Source: Saksenaea vasiformis B4078
Taxonomy: Eukaryota; Mucoromycota; Mucoromycetes; Mucorales; Saksenaeaceae
Direction: 5' to 3'
Length of the DNA stretch: 64,000 nucleotides
Assembly: GCA_000697055.1 (NCBI GenBank)
Contig: JNDT01002218.1
Span: forward strand, 62,001 to 126,000
Shown here piece by piece: positions 11,737 through 24,142 of this stretch. Each line of letters begins with the position of its first letter. Positions within the stretch are counted from its first letter, which is position 1. The position numbers were made by a program, and so were the translations under genes. The notes under the pieces are model-generated. The model did not search any database. It was not told where the DNA came from and saw only the letters and a program-made list of their open reading frames with translations.

Positions 11737-12800
11737 ATGGACCATTTTCCTTCGCAATGGGGAAAGCCCCGCAATGAGAACATCGATTACCACAATACCG
11801 TTCCACTACACAGATCGCTCCCCGATCCCACTTCGCATGCGGCTTACGGGCCTATGACCAGAACTCAGTGAGTCCGCGCTCCTTATTCCCTTCGCCCATC
11901 GCCAGTTTGCGTTAACCTGTTTACAGACAACCCATCGTAACCGGTACCTCCATTATCGCCTTCAAGTACAGAGATGGTATCATGATGGCAGCAGATATGC
12001 TTGGTATGCTTCTCACCGTAAATCGCAAAGCAATGTGGTAACCACTTCGTTGATAGGATCCTACGGCGCGTTGGCACGATTCCGTGATATTGAACGATTA
12101 TATCCTGTGGGTGAACGTACTGTTGTAGGTGCATCCGGTGACCTGTCTGACTATCAGTATATCCAACATCTTTTGGACTCTCTCATGTCAGTATTTATGC
12201 AATAGTCATCAGGATGCTGATACAGTTTCATTTTTTTACAGGGTGAAGGAGCATTGCAGCGATGATGGTCATATTGTTGGACCACGACATATTCATGAAT
12301 ACCTCTGGAGAGTGATGTACAATCGACGAAGCAAGTTCAATCCTCTTTGGAATTCGCTTGTTGTCGGTGGTGTCGATAAGAACGAGAAGTAAGTTTGTTG
12401 TAGGATGAAAAGGGTATACTCAAAGGCGGAAAAATCAGGTTCCTTGGCTATGTCGATCTACGAGGAACGACATATCAGACCCCCACCATTGCCACCGGAT
12501 TTGGAGGATACTTGGCGCAACCTATTCTGCGAAAACGAGTCGAGGGTAACGAAGACAACATTACAGAACAGGAGGCAATCGAGATTATCAACGAATGTAT
12601 GCGTGTTCTGTTCTATCGAGATGCTCGATCGATGAACAAGGTAAAAAGAAGAAAATCAGAGGACGAGGAGAGAAAAAGGCTGACATTGGATATAGATTCA
12701 ACGAGCAAAGATCACAGAAGCAGGTGTGGAGATTTCGGAGCCATACAGTGTTGACACCGAGTGGCGTTTTGCAGAGACCATCAGAGGTTATGGTGCTTAG
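11737..12800 (+). CDS. PRE4: 20S proteasome subunit beta-7 (PRE4 type)
   Basis: Non-catalytic beta subunit of the 20S proteasome core. Six exons: 11737-11867, 11927-12003, 12057-12186, 12242-12388, 12439-12640 and 12696-12800, giving about 263 aa, close to the usual length of about 260. A propeptide of about 42 aa precedes TQQPIVTGTSIIAFKY, where processing would leave an N-terminal Thr. Then come DGIMMAADMLGSYG, VGASGDLSDYQ, PLWNSLVVGGVD, GYVDLRGTTYQTPTIATGFG and the C-terminal arm ISEPYSVDTEWRFAETIRG. Its stop is only 23 bp from the stop of the convergent aldo/keto reductase gene, so the transcripts probably overlap. Confidence 0.95.
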
Positions 12801-12823
12801 TTTAAGAAACAATAAACCATTTT

Positions 12824-14005
12824 TTATTGCATTTGACCGAGTTCTTTTGGTGAAGGACTTTGCCATGAGTAATCTTTGTAAGGGGCTAAGATCGTAGTGA
12901 TCTTGTCAAGGACCTGCTTTTCTGTTTCAGGCACCGTCTCTGTGCCTTGCTCGCGTGCCTTGACAGACTGCCAAGCAACAACGGCCTTTTGTACTTCTTC
13001 TTTCTTTTCAAGACCAATGACGGTGCTATCGAGCTGGAAGGTCTTGCGACCGGAGAACGCAAACTTGGATGCCAGGCTGGAAATATCGAGTGCATTTGCC
13101 TTGGCGATCTTAGCGCATTCTTGTGCGGCCGCACGGAGTTCTGTATGTGCTGGATGCCATTCAGGAGGCCCAGCTTCGCGAAAGAGGGCCATGCTCAAAG
13201 GCGATGCATTCAAGATATAACGTACACCTGCCACACGCAATTTCGGAGCATAGTCAGCCAGTCGAGTATTTTGTAATGTGTAATGACAGTACGAAAGGAT
13301 GATATCAAGTGGCTGGCCTACAGCATGCTGATGTTCTGCAATTTTCAGCAATACTGGGAGTGGGTAACCGGAGCAACCGACATACTTGATTTTTCCCTCG
13401 GCCTGTGTATGTTTTCCATCAATGATACTTCTCTCATTTTATTTTCTCACCTTCAACTGGAACAAGGCTTGAAGCGCGCCATTAGGCCCCACGATATCCT
13501 CGAATTGGACAAACTCAACGTCATGGCAGAAAACGATGTCCAAATAGTCCGTGTGCAATCGTCTCATGCTCTCAAACACACTCTCACGTACGCGTTTGCC
13601 GCTGTAATCAAAATCTTTAGGTGTGTAGCCATAGCGTCCAACTTTAGTTGATATATAATAAGTCGAACGTGGGAACTCTTCTTGAATGCTTCTCAAAGCA
13701 TCACCAAGGATATATTCGCTCCTGCCGTAATAAGGTGATGTATCAAATGTATTGATACCTTTTTTTACTTTAACTTCTTTTACAGATTCTTCCTTCTTTT
13801 CCTTCCCTACCAGAACGTAGGGCTTCACGACAAGCTTCCGGTGGCCAGTGAGCCTCAATCGCGTCGTAGGCACCTGAGAATGCCCCAGCGCCAAATGAAA
13901 GTTCGGACGGTTCGAAGGCGGTTTGGCATACAGTCTGAGAAATGGAATGTATGAATGAGAGATTTTTTCATTCCAAGGGAAATGTACCTTTGCACTGGTT
14001 GACAT
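12824..14005 (-). CDS. ARA2: Aldo/keto reductase, D-arabinose/L-galactose dehydrogenase type
   Basis: NAD(P)-dependent sugar dehydrogenase; the yeast Ara2 and plant L-galactose dehydrogenase group makes aldonolactones on the way to erythroascorbate or ascorbate. Four minus-strand exons: 14005-13988 (18 nt), 13934-13811, 13758-13451 and 13402-12824, about 342 aa. Landmarks: LSFGAGAFSG near the N-terminus, INTFDTSPYYGRSE (Asp and Tyr of the tetrad), STKVGRYGY (Lys), DIVFCHDVEF (His), then KIKYVGCSGYPL, AGVRYILNASPLSM and the late STVIGLEKKEE. All four tetrad residues are present. Exact substrate is inferred from subfamily resemblance. It converges tightly with PRE4. Confidence 0.9.
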
Positions 14006-15578
14006 GGTGAAAAGGATATGTAAAAAAAAGAAGAGACGGTTCGGGACGGAAGGGGCCAAAATTTATGGAGCTTCTGCGCCGCCTGACAAGTAGGATAACT
14101 TTATACTGGCTCTGAATTTCATTCTAAAACAATCAATCCTTCGCACGAGGCGCTTCACTGCGCCAACGGTAAGACCCTAAAGGCTCTATCAACGTAACTG
14201 AAAGTGGTTCCAGCTAGATGAACATCCCATACCAACAATAGAGACGAACATGGATTTTTATTGGCTACATGCTTATTTCTTTTCACGAGTGAACTTGTTT
14301 CGTTGGGCAAAGTGTGGCGCTTCGTGATGATAGTTATGTAACAAATGAGGTCGACTCTGTGCTTAACAAACGCATAGAACCCAAAAGCATTCAGGTGCGT
14401 TTAAATGAAAGATGACAACCAGTGCAACAAACTAACGATTCATGATATAAGCAATCTGAGAGATACAGCCACAAAGTCAGGTGCAGTAGGTATACATGAC
14501 GTCGCAACTAAGTAGATCAAACGATTGAGACCGGAATTCAAGCTTGTCCATTGATGTTCCTGACTATCACGGTTTCTAGCGTTTGCACCAAATACGTCGA
14601 TCAAGAGAGCTCGCCGTTTCTCCGAAGTCATGTCCATTGGTGCCGCTCACACAATACCAGAGTACGAAGCTGCGCTTGATCGCCGCCCACGCTGATAGCA
14701 ACCTTGCAAAAATAGCAGGTTTCTTGAGAGCCATACATTTGGTCTCTCGAAGAAATCTAATATAAATTTCAAAGCTCATATCGTTTTCATCCGAATAGTG
14801 GAGAGGAAATTTTTGCCATTGAGAAAGAAAAGTCAGACAAGACTGAAGACAACGACTTCTCTGGCGTTATACAAGTTGGACGATGCAGCACTTGACGGAT
14901 CAGCCATTCCACGTCAACGAGGAACGGTGGGGAAGAGTCATGAGTAAATCTGCGAACGTTACGCGATACGTAATGAAAGGGACAACCACTGCAAGAAATT
15001 AATCAGATTAGGTATTTTTGACGTGCCAGATTTAGCTCGATAAGAGATTCATCCCTCTTTATAACTTTGGACTGATATTAGCAAGGAACTAAGAGCCCAC
15101 GCTATGCTTCTGTACTGGTTCTGCCAAATATTTCTTACAATTACGAGGCTTGGTATTAGAGGATCTTGAAATTAGAAGGGAAAGGCTGAATATTGATCTC
15201 GTTTAGATCTTGGGAAGCAATTAGACTGCCGAGTACTGGGAAAGGAACTATACAAGATGAGAGACGTGCTAACACCGTGCAACACGGTGCATAGAGTGCC
15301 GTCTGTAAAGATATCTGCAGAGCAGCAAGTAGATACACGGAATCAAGCAATTCCGTACCAAATCCATCTATATTACTAATTATATGGTAGCCAAGCCGAG
15401 TGGGGCATCCAGCGATGGATACTATTCAGTAGACATGAGTCCCTGTTACAAAACTCAGCTTCAACCCATCACAAACAATTTTAAGCAGCGCCCAATTTCA
15501 CACGCAAAAAACCAGTAGGGTGACCGATTAGCGGGAACTGCGTTTGCTTCTCTTTCGTTTTTTATTTTTCTTGTTACT
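14006..15578. other. Divergent intergenic region, nothing recognised
   Basis: Upstream region of both the aldo/keto reductase gene (minus) and the aminopeptidase gene (plus). No coding signal I can support. A pyrimidine-rich leader (15546-15576) precedes the aminopeptidase start. Confidence 0.45.
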
Positions 15579-17942
15579 ATGTCTGCGGCAAGAGATCCCA
15601 GCAGTTTGGCTAATTTGTCTGAGATCCAGACAACCCATTTGCACTTGGCATGGGCTATTGACTTTAAGCAAAAGAAAATCGCTGGCCATGTCTTATTGGA
15701 TCTTGTTACCTTGGTTGCCAATGTCGACAAGGTCGTGCTAGATACCAGTTATCTTGACTTGAAGAGCGTGTCGCTGGACGGCAAGCCCCTTGAGGTAACA
15801 AATTACTGGAGAAATAGGATGAAAATTTACGCGTCAAATAATTAGTTCCATGTCGCTGAGCGTCATCCTAGCTTGGGTTCCGCGTTAACGGTAAAGCTTC
15901 CTGAACCTATCGTGTCACCAGGCTCCAAGATCCAACTGAGAATCGACTACACCACCACTGAGAAATGCACTGCTGTTCAATTTTTGGAACCTGAGTACGT
16001 GCTTTGCGAAAAACGATGCATCACGCGCTCATCCGTTTTGTTTTTAGACAAACAGTCGGAAAAAAGGAACCCTATTTGTTTTCGCAATGCCAGGCTGTAA
16101 GTGTGCGAGGAAGCAGAAGGCGTGTTGTCTTGACGAGACGAGATAGATCCACGCGCGTGCCTTTGTTCCCTGTCAGGATTCCCCTTCGGTCAAGCTGACG
16201 TACTCTGCCTCTGTGAACTCTCCTCTTCGCGTTGTTATGTCTGCCCTGAACACGTCTACTGTTCCTGGAGAAGCTGGTCTGACCACCTACAATTTTGAAC
16301 AACGTACAACCATCCCTACCTACTTGATTGCAATTGCCGCAGGTAATCTTGTTGGTCGGGAAATTGGACCTCGCAGCTCTGTTTGGTGTGAACCAGAAAT
16401 GATTGATCAGGCTGCTTGGGAATTTGAGGTAAACTTTTTGAGTTTTTCGTTGTCTATTCTGATTTCATGGTGCGTTAGGATACGGAAAAATTTATTGCCA
16501 CTGGTGAAAGCTTATTAACTCCGTATGAATGGGGACGTTATGACCTGTTGGTATTGCCACCTTCTTTCCCTTATGGTGGTATGGAGGTAAGAGCATGACG
16601 TAATTAGAATGTTCCACTAACCACAGTTTCTTTAGAACCCTTGCTTGACTTTTGTTACACCAACACTTTTAGCTGGTTTGTATTTTGCCTCTTTTGGTAT
16701 TTTGTTACTGATTTTGATATGGTAGGCGACAAGAGCGCCGTGGACGTTGTCGCGCATGAAATCTCGCACAGCTGGATGGGAAACCTGGTTACTACCCAGA
16801 ACTGGGTAAGTCAGCTAACGTATCGCTTACGGCACTCACCCCGACGGTGCCCAGGAACACTTTTGGTTGAATGAAGGCTGGACTGTGTTTGTTGAACGCA
16901 AGATCACAGGCCGTTTGCATGGCGAAGCCGAACGACAATTCAGCTCCATCATTGGTAGGCAAAATAGATAGATAGATAGATAGCTTGGGGTTGGAAGTTA
17001 AACATTTTTATAGGATGGAAGGCGCTGAAGGAGAGTGTCGAGCTCTTTGGTTACGATTCCCCTGCCACTGTTTTAAAACCCGATTTAAGTAGCGGTGTGG
17101 ATCCCGATGACTACTTCAGCTCTATTCCCTATGGTAGATGCTTTAACCACCAGGATTTGGAAAAAAAAATAACCGGTTTATAATAGAGAAGGGATTTAAT
17201 TTGCTCTACCATATCGAGAAGGTGGTGGGTGGTCCTGCCATCTTTGAGCCTTACATGAAGGCTCATGTGGAAAAGTTTGCCTCGAAATCGATTACCTCGG
17301 AGGACTGGAAATCACACCTGTACTCTTACTTTGAAGAGCATCATGGCAAAGAGATGGTGGAAAAGTTGAACACAATTGATTTTGATAAGTGGATCAATGG
17401 CACAGGTATGCCCCCGGTGGATCCCAGATTCGACACAACGCTGGCCGATGCTTGTTACGATCTTGCCAAGCGATGGGATGAGGCGCGTGACAAGACAGAT
17501 TTATCTGGTTTCTCTAGCAAGGATGTTGAAACCTTTACCGCAACTCAAAAGAGTAAGTTGGCGCGATTTCGAGTAAAGGAGTTTTCTCTGACAGCACACT
17601 ATAGTCGTTTTCCTTGAACGTCTTACAGACTGTGAACCTTTGCCCCACCATCTGATCGAAAAGATGGATGAGTTGTACGCGATGACCCCTATCCGTAATG
17701 CCGATGTGCGTTTCCGATGGCAGCAGCTTTGTTTGATGACAAGCTATGAGCCTATCTATCCTCATGTGGTCGAGTTTGTGACAGCCCAAGGCCGCATGAA
17801 GTTCGTTCGTCCTCTCTACCGCCTTCTCTACCGCGCCAAGAACGGTGCAGACTTGGCCACATCGACCTATCTGAAACACAAGAACTTCTATCATCCTATT
17901 GCTGCTCAATTGATTGAAAAGGATATCAACCTTAAACAGTAA
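15579..17942 (+). CDS. LAP2: Leukotriene-A4-hydrolase-type M1 aminopeptidase
   Basis: Zinc aminopeptidase and epoxide hydrolase of the M1 family; cytosolic/nuclear in fungi. Eleven exons: 15579-15794, 15846-15994, 16048-16096, 16147-16428, 16479-16586, 16636-16675, 16726-16805, 16855-16954, 17014-17133, 17187-17552 and 17605-17942, about 615 aa against 611 in human LTA4H. Substrate-binding GGMEN spans the exon 5/6 junction; zinc site HEISH with the third ligand Glu in [18 protein letters not shown] and PCQDSPSVK are typical of the LTA4H branch. The C-terminal helical domain ends in NLKQ. An intron at about 16967 carries a short GATA tandem repeat. All exon phases join cleanly. Confidence 0.95.
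16966..16983 (+). repeat. GATA microsatellite in intron
   Basis: About four to five copies of the tetranucleotide GATA inside intron 8 of the aminopeptidase gene. No function implied. Confidence 0.7.
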
Positions 17943-20189
17943 ACTATTCGATTCACAAAAATAAATGTCGCGTCTTCCAAATGCAAACATCTACATGATA
18001 TTGACATATAGCTGATTTACTTGAGTATAGCAGCGACATATATTGCTGCACTAGTATCATCTACAGACATGCTCTAGCAGTTGTTAAAAAAGTTTGATAA
18101 GCTTACTTGGCATCAGAGACCAAAGAACAGTCCCTATAGTTGTTGTCAAACAAGACCGTTGGTCTACCAAATGAGAAATAAAAAAAGGTCGCAATCCTTC
18201 TACATCTCTGGTGGTCTTTGATTGACGAGATATGTTTTCAGCAGAGGCCAGCGACGACGGGTAGGTGTCCAGATATCCTGCTAAATCTACACACACTTGT
18301 AGCTTCCTTGAGACAAATGATCTGATGTCTGCGCACATTGTACAAAGTACGTAGCTGTGTGTCTACCTCTAATATCCACTGGCATGTGGCAGCAGCCTGC
18401 CTTTATGCAAACGTCTGCCACCCCTTGATTCCAGTACATCTTCCTACCAGAAATTTCCTCGATTCCAGCCAGGTAGATATTTTATTTCCCCATGAACATG
18501 TGATTGACGATGCCTTTTTCCTCTAGTGCTCGCAAAATCTGAAAACATTCAGTATTCAACATCTGGTGGAACCTCGAGTATACTGATCTCTCAATCAGAC
18601 AACGGTACAAAGCTGCCACCAATCCCGATACTAACTCATCACATGAGCGATTAATTGTCCACGATTTCTGTTCCGTTACCCTATTGCGATTCAGGCTACC
18701 TTCTTATAACAAGACTTCCAGCTATAAAAGTTTGCGGTCAATTTTCAGCAATATAATCTATAGCCTTTTTGTCGCACGTAAGTCGCATTCATATGGATGT
18801 CACAAACTCACGGCAATGGCAATTGGCTCCGTGTTCCGAGTACCTAATCCGTGGGAACCTAAATTGGATATTCAACCGTTAGAACGCCACCAGTAGAAGA
18901 TTTGGAGACCTGGCATGTGTGTCTGCTCATTGATTACATACTGAACTGGAGACGGACGGAAAGTTTCGTTTCCACATGTTCTGCAGGTCGAGACTATACT
19001 TTTGTTGAGTGTACAGTAGCGACTATGTGAAGGTCTCGCACATCTATTGAACGCTTACAAGCCCCAGATGTCGTTCTCCAGGAAAATCAGGACAAACTCG
19101 CAGATTTACCCTTATTATCAGAGAACCAGAAAAACCGTACTCAAAAACGTTGCTTTTAGCTATAATCAACAACAAACTATACTGTCCACGCGCACTCCCG
19201 TGCATTCCTGCGCCTATTCATATCCAGAACGCAACACCTTGCGCGAAGACAGAACTCAATCAGAACTTAGCTTAGAAACGCTGGTAGTGGAAGAGAAGGT
19301 CATTTATTTTATCTTGTATGGACCAATAAAGCACGGTTTAAAGAGCCACTACGACATCGTACACCTCATCGTCGTCAACCATCTGAACATCTATTTTGAC
19401 ACAGTCAATTTCGTGCGATACCCGTGCCTTCGGCACCACAGCCCTCGCTTTCATTTTGGGAAATGACACCTCAATTTCCCGTGTCACCTTCAGGAGGTTG
19501 TGGATGAGGCTATTTTTTCTCGGAATACACCGTGGAGTTATGAGTTACATTTCAAATGGCGTTTCCACAGAAGGTTAAGCTACGGAGCGTTACAGCAATT
19601 CTATGTGACTTTAGTTTTATTTGGAGGTGGTACGTCCAGAGAGTACCTGCAATACCATAGAGATTTGCAGTTGCTTACACAGGCATAACTACCAGATGCA
19701 TGTATGTTCCCGAAGACGCCCTGATACTGCCAATGGAGGTCAACGTTAATTAGGAGCAAAAATAAAACCATTGGGTGGCGTTTGTGGTTATTTACTACAT
19801 GTAAAAAAGAAAGCGCCCACTCCTGTACATAGTTTAGTTACATGCTATCTGGCTTCACAGATGCAATGACTACAGAAGCTACAGTTCATGATGCATTTTC
19901 ACCTTAACATAAGGACACTGCATGATCAAGCACAACTTATGCTTGCAGCAATCTAGAGGACGAGAAGATTTGCTGGCATGAACTACCCAACACACCGTTA
20001 CCTTGGCGTATTTCGTAAGGGTATAAAAGTGTTATTGTGTGGATGCTTTCGCTTCTCACCCTTCTCAAGGAGTTGACTTGTCATCTTCTCGGTTACCTTC
20101 TTCGTGGCAACCAACGCGTTCGTTGGGTTTATCCTTGGGGCGGCTTACATTGGAGCGAATGGCCTCGCTATCTGGAAAGCATCCAGTGA

Positions 20190-20594
20190 CAAGCCGCGTC
20201 CTGGAGGGATCTTTTTCCGCAAGAGCTGGACGTCTCTCAGGGCAGACGATCCACGATTCGTCACTTTTACTCTGGTGATGATTATACTGCGAAAGGCGAT
20301 ATTGGACCCATTCACTGCGTCCAGGACCAGACCAATGCAAACAACAAACGATTGTTATTTTTCCCTGCCGTGAAATACACCTATGGTAGTGCCCCAGTGC
20401 TTATTTTATCGTATGACAATCTCTTTACAAAAACAGAGAGAGAGTATGAAAGGCTATGCTACACTATGCCGGCAGTGAAAGACTGTTCAGTACTGGAAAA
20501 CAAGGAAGCAATGAGAAAACATGCCAATGACGTCTTAGCTCAGGCTAAGAAGGGGTCCTGGGAGTGTCAAAGAGCTCTGTGTTGGTTAAAGTAA
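20190..20594 (+). pseudogene. Coding-looking fragment, unrecognised, likely relic
   Basis: The frame starting at 20190 is open to the stop at 20592-20594, about 134 codons, and reads like real soluble protein: GDDYTAKGDIGPIHCVQDQT, FFPAVKYTYGSAPV, ending in KGSWECQRALCWLK. It lacks an ATG and is preceded directly by a TGA in frame; the neighbouring frames upstream (20039-20278 and 20104-20373) are also open, as expected for a frameshifted or multi-exon sequence. I could not join it to an upstream exon. I do not recognise the family. It could be the last exon of a real gene or a decayed copy. Confidence 0.35.
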
Positions 20595-20754
20595 TAGCTA
20601 TGATAAGACACTACATTTATCCTGCTTGTTATTACCGTAACGCACCTAACTGTATACGGGAGCGAAGGGATTGGACAGAGGAAATATCAAAATAAAGGAT
20701 TTTGAATGAGACTTTGCGTCAAATAAACGTTATGTTCAAATTGAATAGCTTTTG

Positions 20755-20960
20755 CGCCAGAAGTGAGACGTCTTGGCACTGAGAAGTGGTTCATTGTGCG
20801 TTAATCCAAGGAATATTTCGCGCCTGGATAACCTGAATTTTGCATCGTGGTGCTCTAGTGATGGATTTCTCAGTAATCCCACCGGAAGCAGTAAAAGTGT
20901 CTCAAGATAAGGGAAGGTTCCACCCAAAATGATCCATATTTAAAGGGACGCATGAATTTC
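20755..20960 (-). repeat. Dispersed repeat, copy 1 (minus orientation)
   Basis: Read on the minus strand, this aligns with plus-strand 52862-53131 over its whole length with scattered mismatches; blocks such as CTTGGATTAACGCA and AATGAACCACTTCT are nearly identical. One end carries TTAAAGGGACGCATGAATT on the plus strand (20940-20958), which recurs exactly at 50062-50080. This indicates a dispersed repeat family; the class (MITE, solo LTR or other) is unknown. Confidence 0.75.
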
Positions 20961-21608
20961 ACTTTTTCTTCTTCTTTGGCTCTGTTCTTTCATAAACACA
21001 TCCCGGTAAGGATGTCAATCCTTCGTCACGTCAAGCGGTTCTTGGATAGGATGGAACTTAGAGGATGCTACATCCGAAAGAGATTCAATAATACGTACAG
21101 GACCAACAGCATTCTTTTGTCCCCATCAATTTATCACCTACGTTGAGCCAACCTGCTTATAGTTTCTCCAGTGAAGACTGGATAATCTTTATTCCTATCT
21201 GGATAAACAAAGCTCAAATGGAGGTGCTTTGAAGAATACAATCCAGTTAACATGAAAATGACATTTGCTACCTTCATCTAGCTATTTAGATAAAACGGTA
21301 GGTGCCTCTTACAATGACTGAAAGTCCCGCGGGGAGTCAACATGATAGATTGCGCCTTGTATTGATGCACTATAGAACTTCACGTTATGTGCATGGTTAT
21401 TGAGTTGGCGTCAGCTGTTCCATCTCGGTCGTTATTATCATGTCTTTTTAACCTGGAATGATTGATTTGGGTAATGTTTATGGCGCGGCTATACGAATGT
21501 TTGCTGGTAATCTATGTTTCCATCTCTCCTCCCCGATTCGAACATCTACGTAGTCTGAGTTTTAAAATTTGCATAGCGCGTGTGTTTGAAATTTCTCTTC
21601 TCGATAGA

Positions 21609-22348
21609 ATGGACCTGACATGCAATGGATCTGCTCTGGGCAATCGCAATCTAGCAAGCTATATTCGTTATGCTAGCCAGTATATCGATGGAGATCCTTT
21701 TCCAATAACGAAGAAAGCACTGCTTAGCTATTTGAAATTTAAGAGTAGAACGAATAGCTATACAAGTTTAGTATGCATTCTTGTGGGAATGCAGCACCAT
21801 CCTAGGCATGGCAAAAAGTGGATGACTGAAGTTCGTCGTGCCAAGGAAATACGGCAATTTCTCGCAACCGTTCGGCAAAAAAACTTCCTCAACGTAAGTG
21901 CTCCGATGGTCAAATCGTTGACTGAAACTGCAGCGCCAGATGCCTCGCAAAAAGCAGGGTAGAGCAGAAAACAGCGCGATAGATGATCATCATACTGTCT
22001 GCATGGTTGTTGACGGTAAAACCAAAGGTAAAGAAGAAGGGAGGATCTTGTATTTCGTAAATAGCGAACATATTGCCAGGCTTTATTGTCAGGGACACAT
22101 CAGACGACGAAGAGGAGGACGAAGAAGAAGAAGAACAAGAACAAGAAGAACAAGAAGAGCAGATGACACGTGATTCGTCGCGGCTAACCGACTCTGAGGA
22201 TCTACCACCATCTACCGTCTATGTTGCAATTCCCAGAGACAACGAGTTCACTTTGCGTGATCGCCTCGAACCTGAGCGGAATTGGAAAAATATGCGGCCG
22301 ATTGTATCCGTGCACATTCCGGTCGAACCAGATACCCTGGATGTTTAA
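21609..22348 (+). CDS. Unrecognised protein with acidic tract
   Basis: Three exons (21609-21893, 21934-22027, 22080-22348) with good GT-AG sites and continuous phase give about 215 aa. Residues 1-95 are a compact helical-looking region (ALGNRNLASYIRYASQY, then SYLKFKSRTNSYTSLVCILV) that faintly recalls the N-terminal core-binding domain of tyrosine recombinases; this is inference. Exon 2 starts with a basic stretch (MPRKKQGR). Exon 3 has a pure acidic/Gln run at about 137-158, then a folded-looking C-terminus (STVYVAIPRDNEFTLRDRLEP). No catalytic motif is visible. The start was chosen as the first ATG before the conserved-looking part; the frame is open farther upstream to 21462. It may be a nuclear protein or a domesticated element. 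Confidence 0.55.
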
Positions 22349-23201
22349 GCAGAAACAAGAAAAAAAAGGAAAAGAAGGGGAAGAAGAAAGAAACATATCC
22401 AATAAAATAGCAGATTTGCGAGAGCGGATGTTCAGTGCTGCAATGATGATTGGTCCAAATCCATAAGAAGCGTCCCCGTGGGCAAACTTCAGACCTTAGA
22501 CAGGACGCCAAGCAACGTTTTCATTCAGCTATCATGAATGATCTATTCATAGAAAACGGGACCCCGTTAAGTCTTGCTTATCATAATCGTTTTTTACTGC
22601 TATGGCGTTAGACGACAAGCGTGTCTTGTTTTCTAGTGGGTAATGTAGCGACGGCTGTTTCTCCTTTTTTCTTTTTCCTGATAGTGCTGCTCAACCAAGT
22701 TTCATACCCACTAAATTACAGCCATTGTCAATGTGAAATTGAACGAACAATGTGTTGTATTTTCCACATGCCAAAAAAAAAGGAAGAAACTACAGAAATC
22801 CCTCAATGTTAACTTCCCACCAAATTTCAAACTCTGTAATTCAGACCAGGTGCTGACCTTGCAGTTCTTCCAAGAGAAACCTATCCACGATAGATAATGC
22901 ATTATACTTTCCTGAACGGCGAGCTCTACAGTCTCGCCCTGTAGAAGCGCAATTCCTTGAGCACCGCTTTGGTCGTGTGAATCTGGGTACTCCGGTTGAA
23001 TATTCTCCCCGCATTCAGGATCTTTTTTTTTTTTTTGGTAAAATCAGCTGACGACCTCGTGCGGTTGGGGGACGAACGAGAGAGGGCAGAGAGAGAGAGA
23101 GCGACAGAAATGTGGCCGACAGCGTGGGGGGCCATTTCCCCCCAGGGCCGCTGGTAACTCTTTCCTTTTTTTCTTTGGTTTCTTTTTTCTCGCTTTTCAT
23201 C
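22349..23201. other. Intergenic region before MAF1
   Basis: No gene seen. It contains A-rich and T-rich runs (T-run at 23023-23036), a short GA repeat near 23090-23104 and a pyrimidine-rich leader (23158-23198) directly before the MAF1 start. Confidence 0.45.
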
Positions 23202-24142
23202 ATGAAGTTTCTCGAAGTCGATTCCCTCGATGTTTTAAACACTGCATTCCGGTGGGAGACCGCGGAATGCTTACTTACCGGAAGGGTGGAAGCTTATTCT
23301 TGTGAGTGAAATGTCAGGATGAGAGGTCGTTGGACTCAAACTGTGGAATAGGCAAATCGGCTGGTTCGGATAAGAAACTCTTTCGTCAGTTAGAGAACAA
23401 GTATAACGTGGACCTGTTGATGCCTGGATCGATATCGCCAGATGATCCCCAAATTATTTCTCCTTTTGGCCGACTGGATGAAGCAACGCCACGCCGAACC
23501 TTCTTCTATCTCCTGGCAACACTGAATGCCTCATTTCCGGAACATGATTTTGCAGATATCCGACCCGACCAATTTACAAAGTTACCATCCTTGGATCTCG
23601 TTATGAATTCAGTTAATACAACGTTATTTAACCTTGGCAACGATGTGATCGTCAATCATTATCGGTAAGATGAAGTAAAAATCTAGAGAAACAGCCTAAT
23701 TAACGGAATGCTTAGGTTATGGGATATTTTGGATGAACTTGTCGAGTTACATGGCTGTGACGTTTATAGCTACAATCCCGCCATTGACGATGACCCAATG
23801 AACGAAGAAGGCTACTTGTAAGCTTCTATTAAAAGGGGTTTCTTTTTACTTAACACAAAAATTGGTTCTTTGCAGGTGGTCAATGAATTATTTTTTCTTT
23901 AATCGCAAGTTGAAGCGCATGGTGTTTTTTACCGTCAAAAATGAAAGGTATCTGAAAAGGAGCATCGATTTAAAAGGTGCTGATGATAGCTGATTAGTAT
24001 GGCGAACGCATCACCCGATGACGAGGATGGTTTTGATGTTGAGTAAGTTTCAAAGATAGGGGAAGAGGAAGTCCGATTTCTGACAGACTTCTTGTTTAGT
24101 CATTATCAAGATCACTTGGTGCTAGGTGATATGGAAGTGTAA
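23202..24142 (+). CDS. MAF1: MAF1, repressor of RNA polymerase III
   Basis: Global negative regulator of RNA polymerase III that binds the polymerase when TOR/PKA signalling is low. Six exons: 23202-23301, 23352-23664, 23716-23817, 23876-23947, 23998-24042 and 24100-24142, about 224 aa. Strong landmarks: MKFLEVDSLDVLNTAFRWET at the N-terminus, ECLLTGRVEAYSCKSAGSDK, ISPFGRLDEATPRRTFFYLL, NHYRLWDILDELVELHGCDV, and NYFFFNRKLKRMVFF. The acidic C-terminal tail ends in HLVLGDMEV. It is short for the family (yeast Maf1 is 395 aa) because the long internal linker of yeast is absent, as in animals. Confidence 0.96.

Larger units (their letters stand above)
17943..21608. other. Gene-poor region with relics and a repeat
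   Basis: 3.7 kb without a complete gene I can build. It holds coding-looking fragments near 19030-19150 and 19500-19690, a longer one at 20190-20594, and the 3' copy of a dispersed repeat at 20755-20960 (listed separately). Frames are interrupted in a way that suggests decayed genes or mobile elements. Confidence 0.45.

Noticed and set aside
21462..21608. Upstream extension of the unrecognised gene to ATG 21462
   Set aside because: The added 49 residues look random; the compact, conserved-looking part begins right after ATG 21609.
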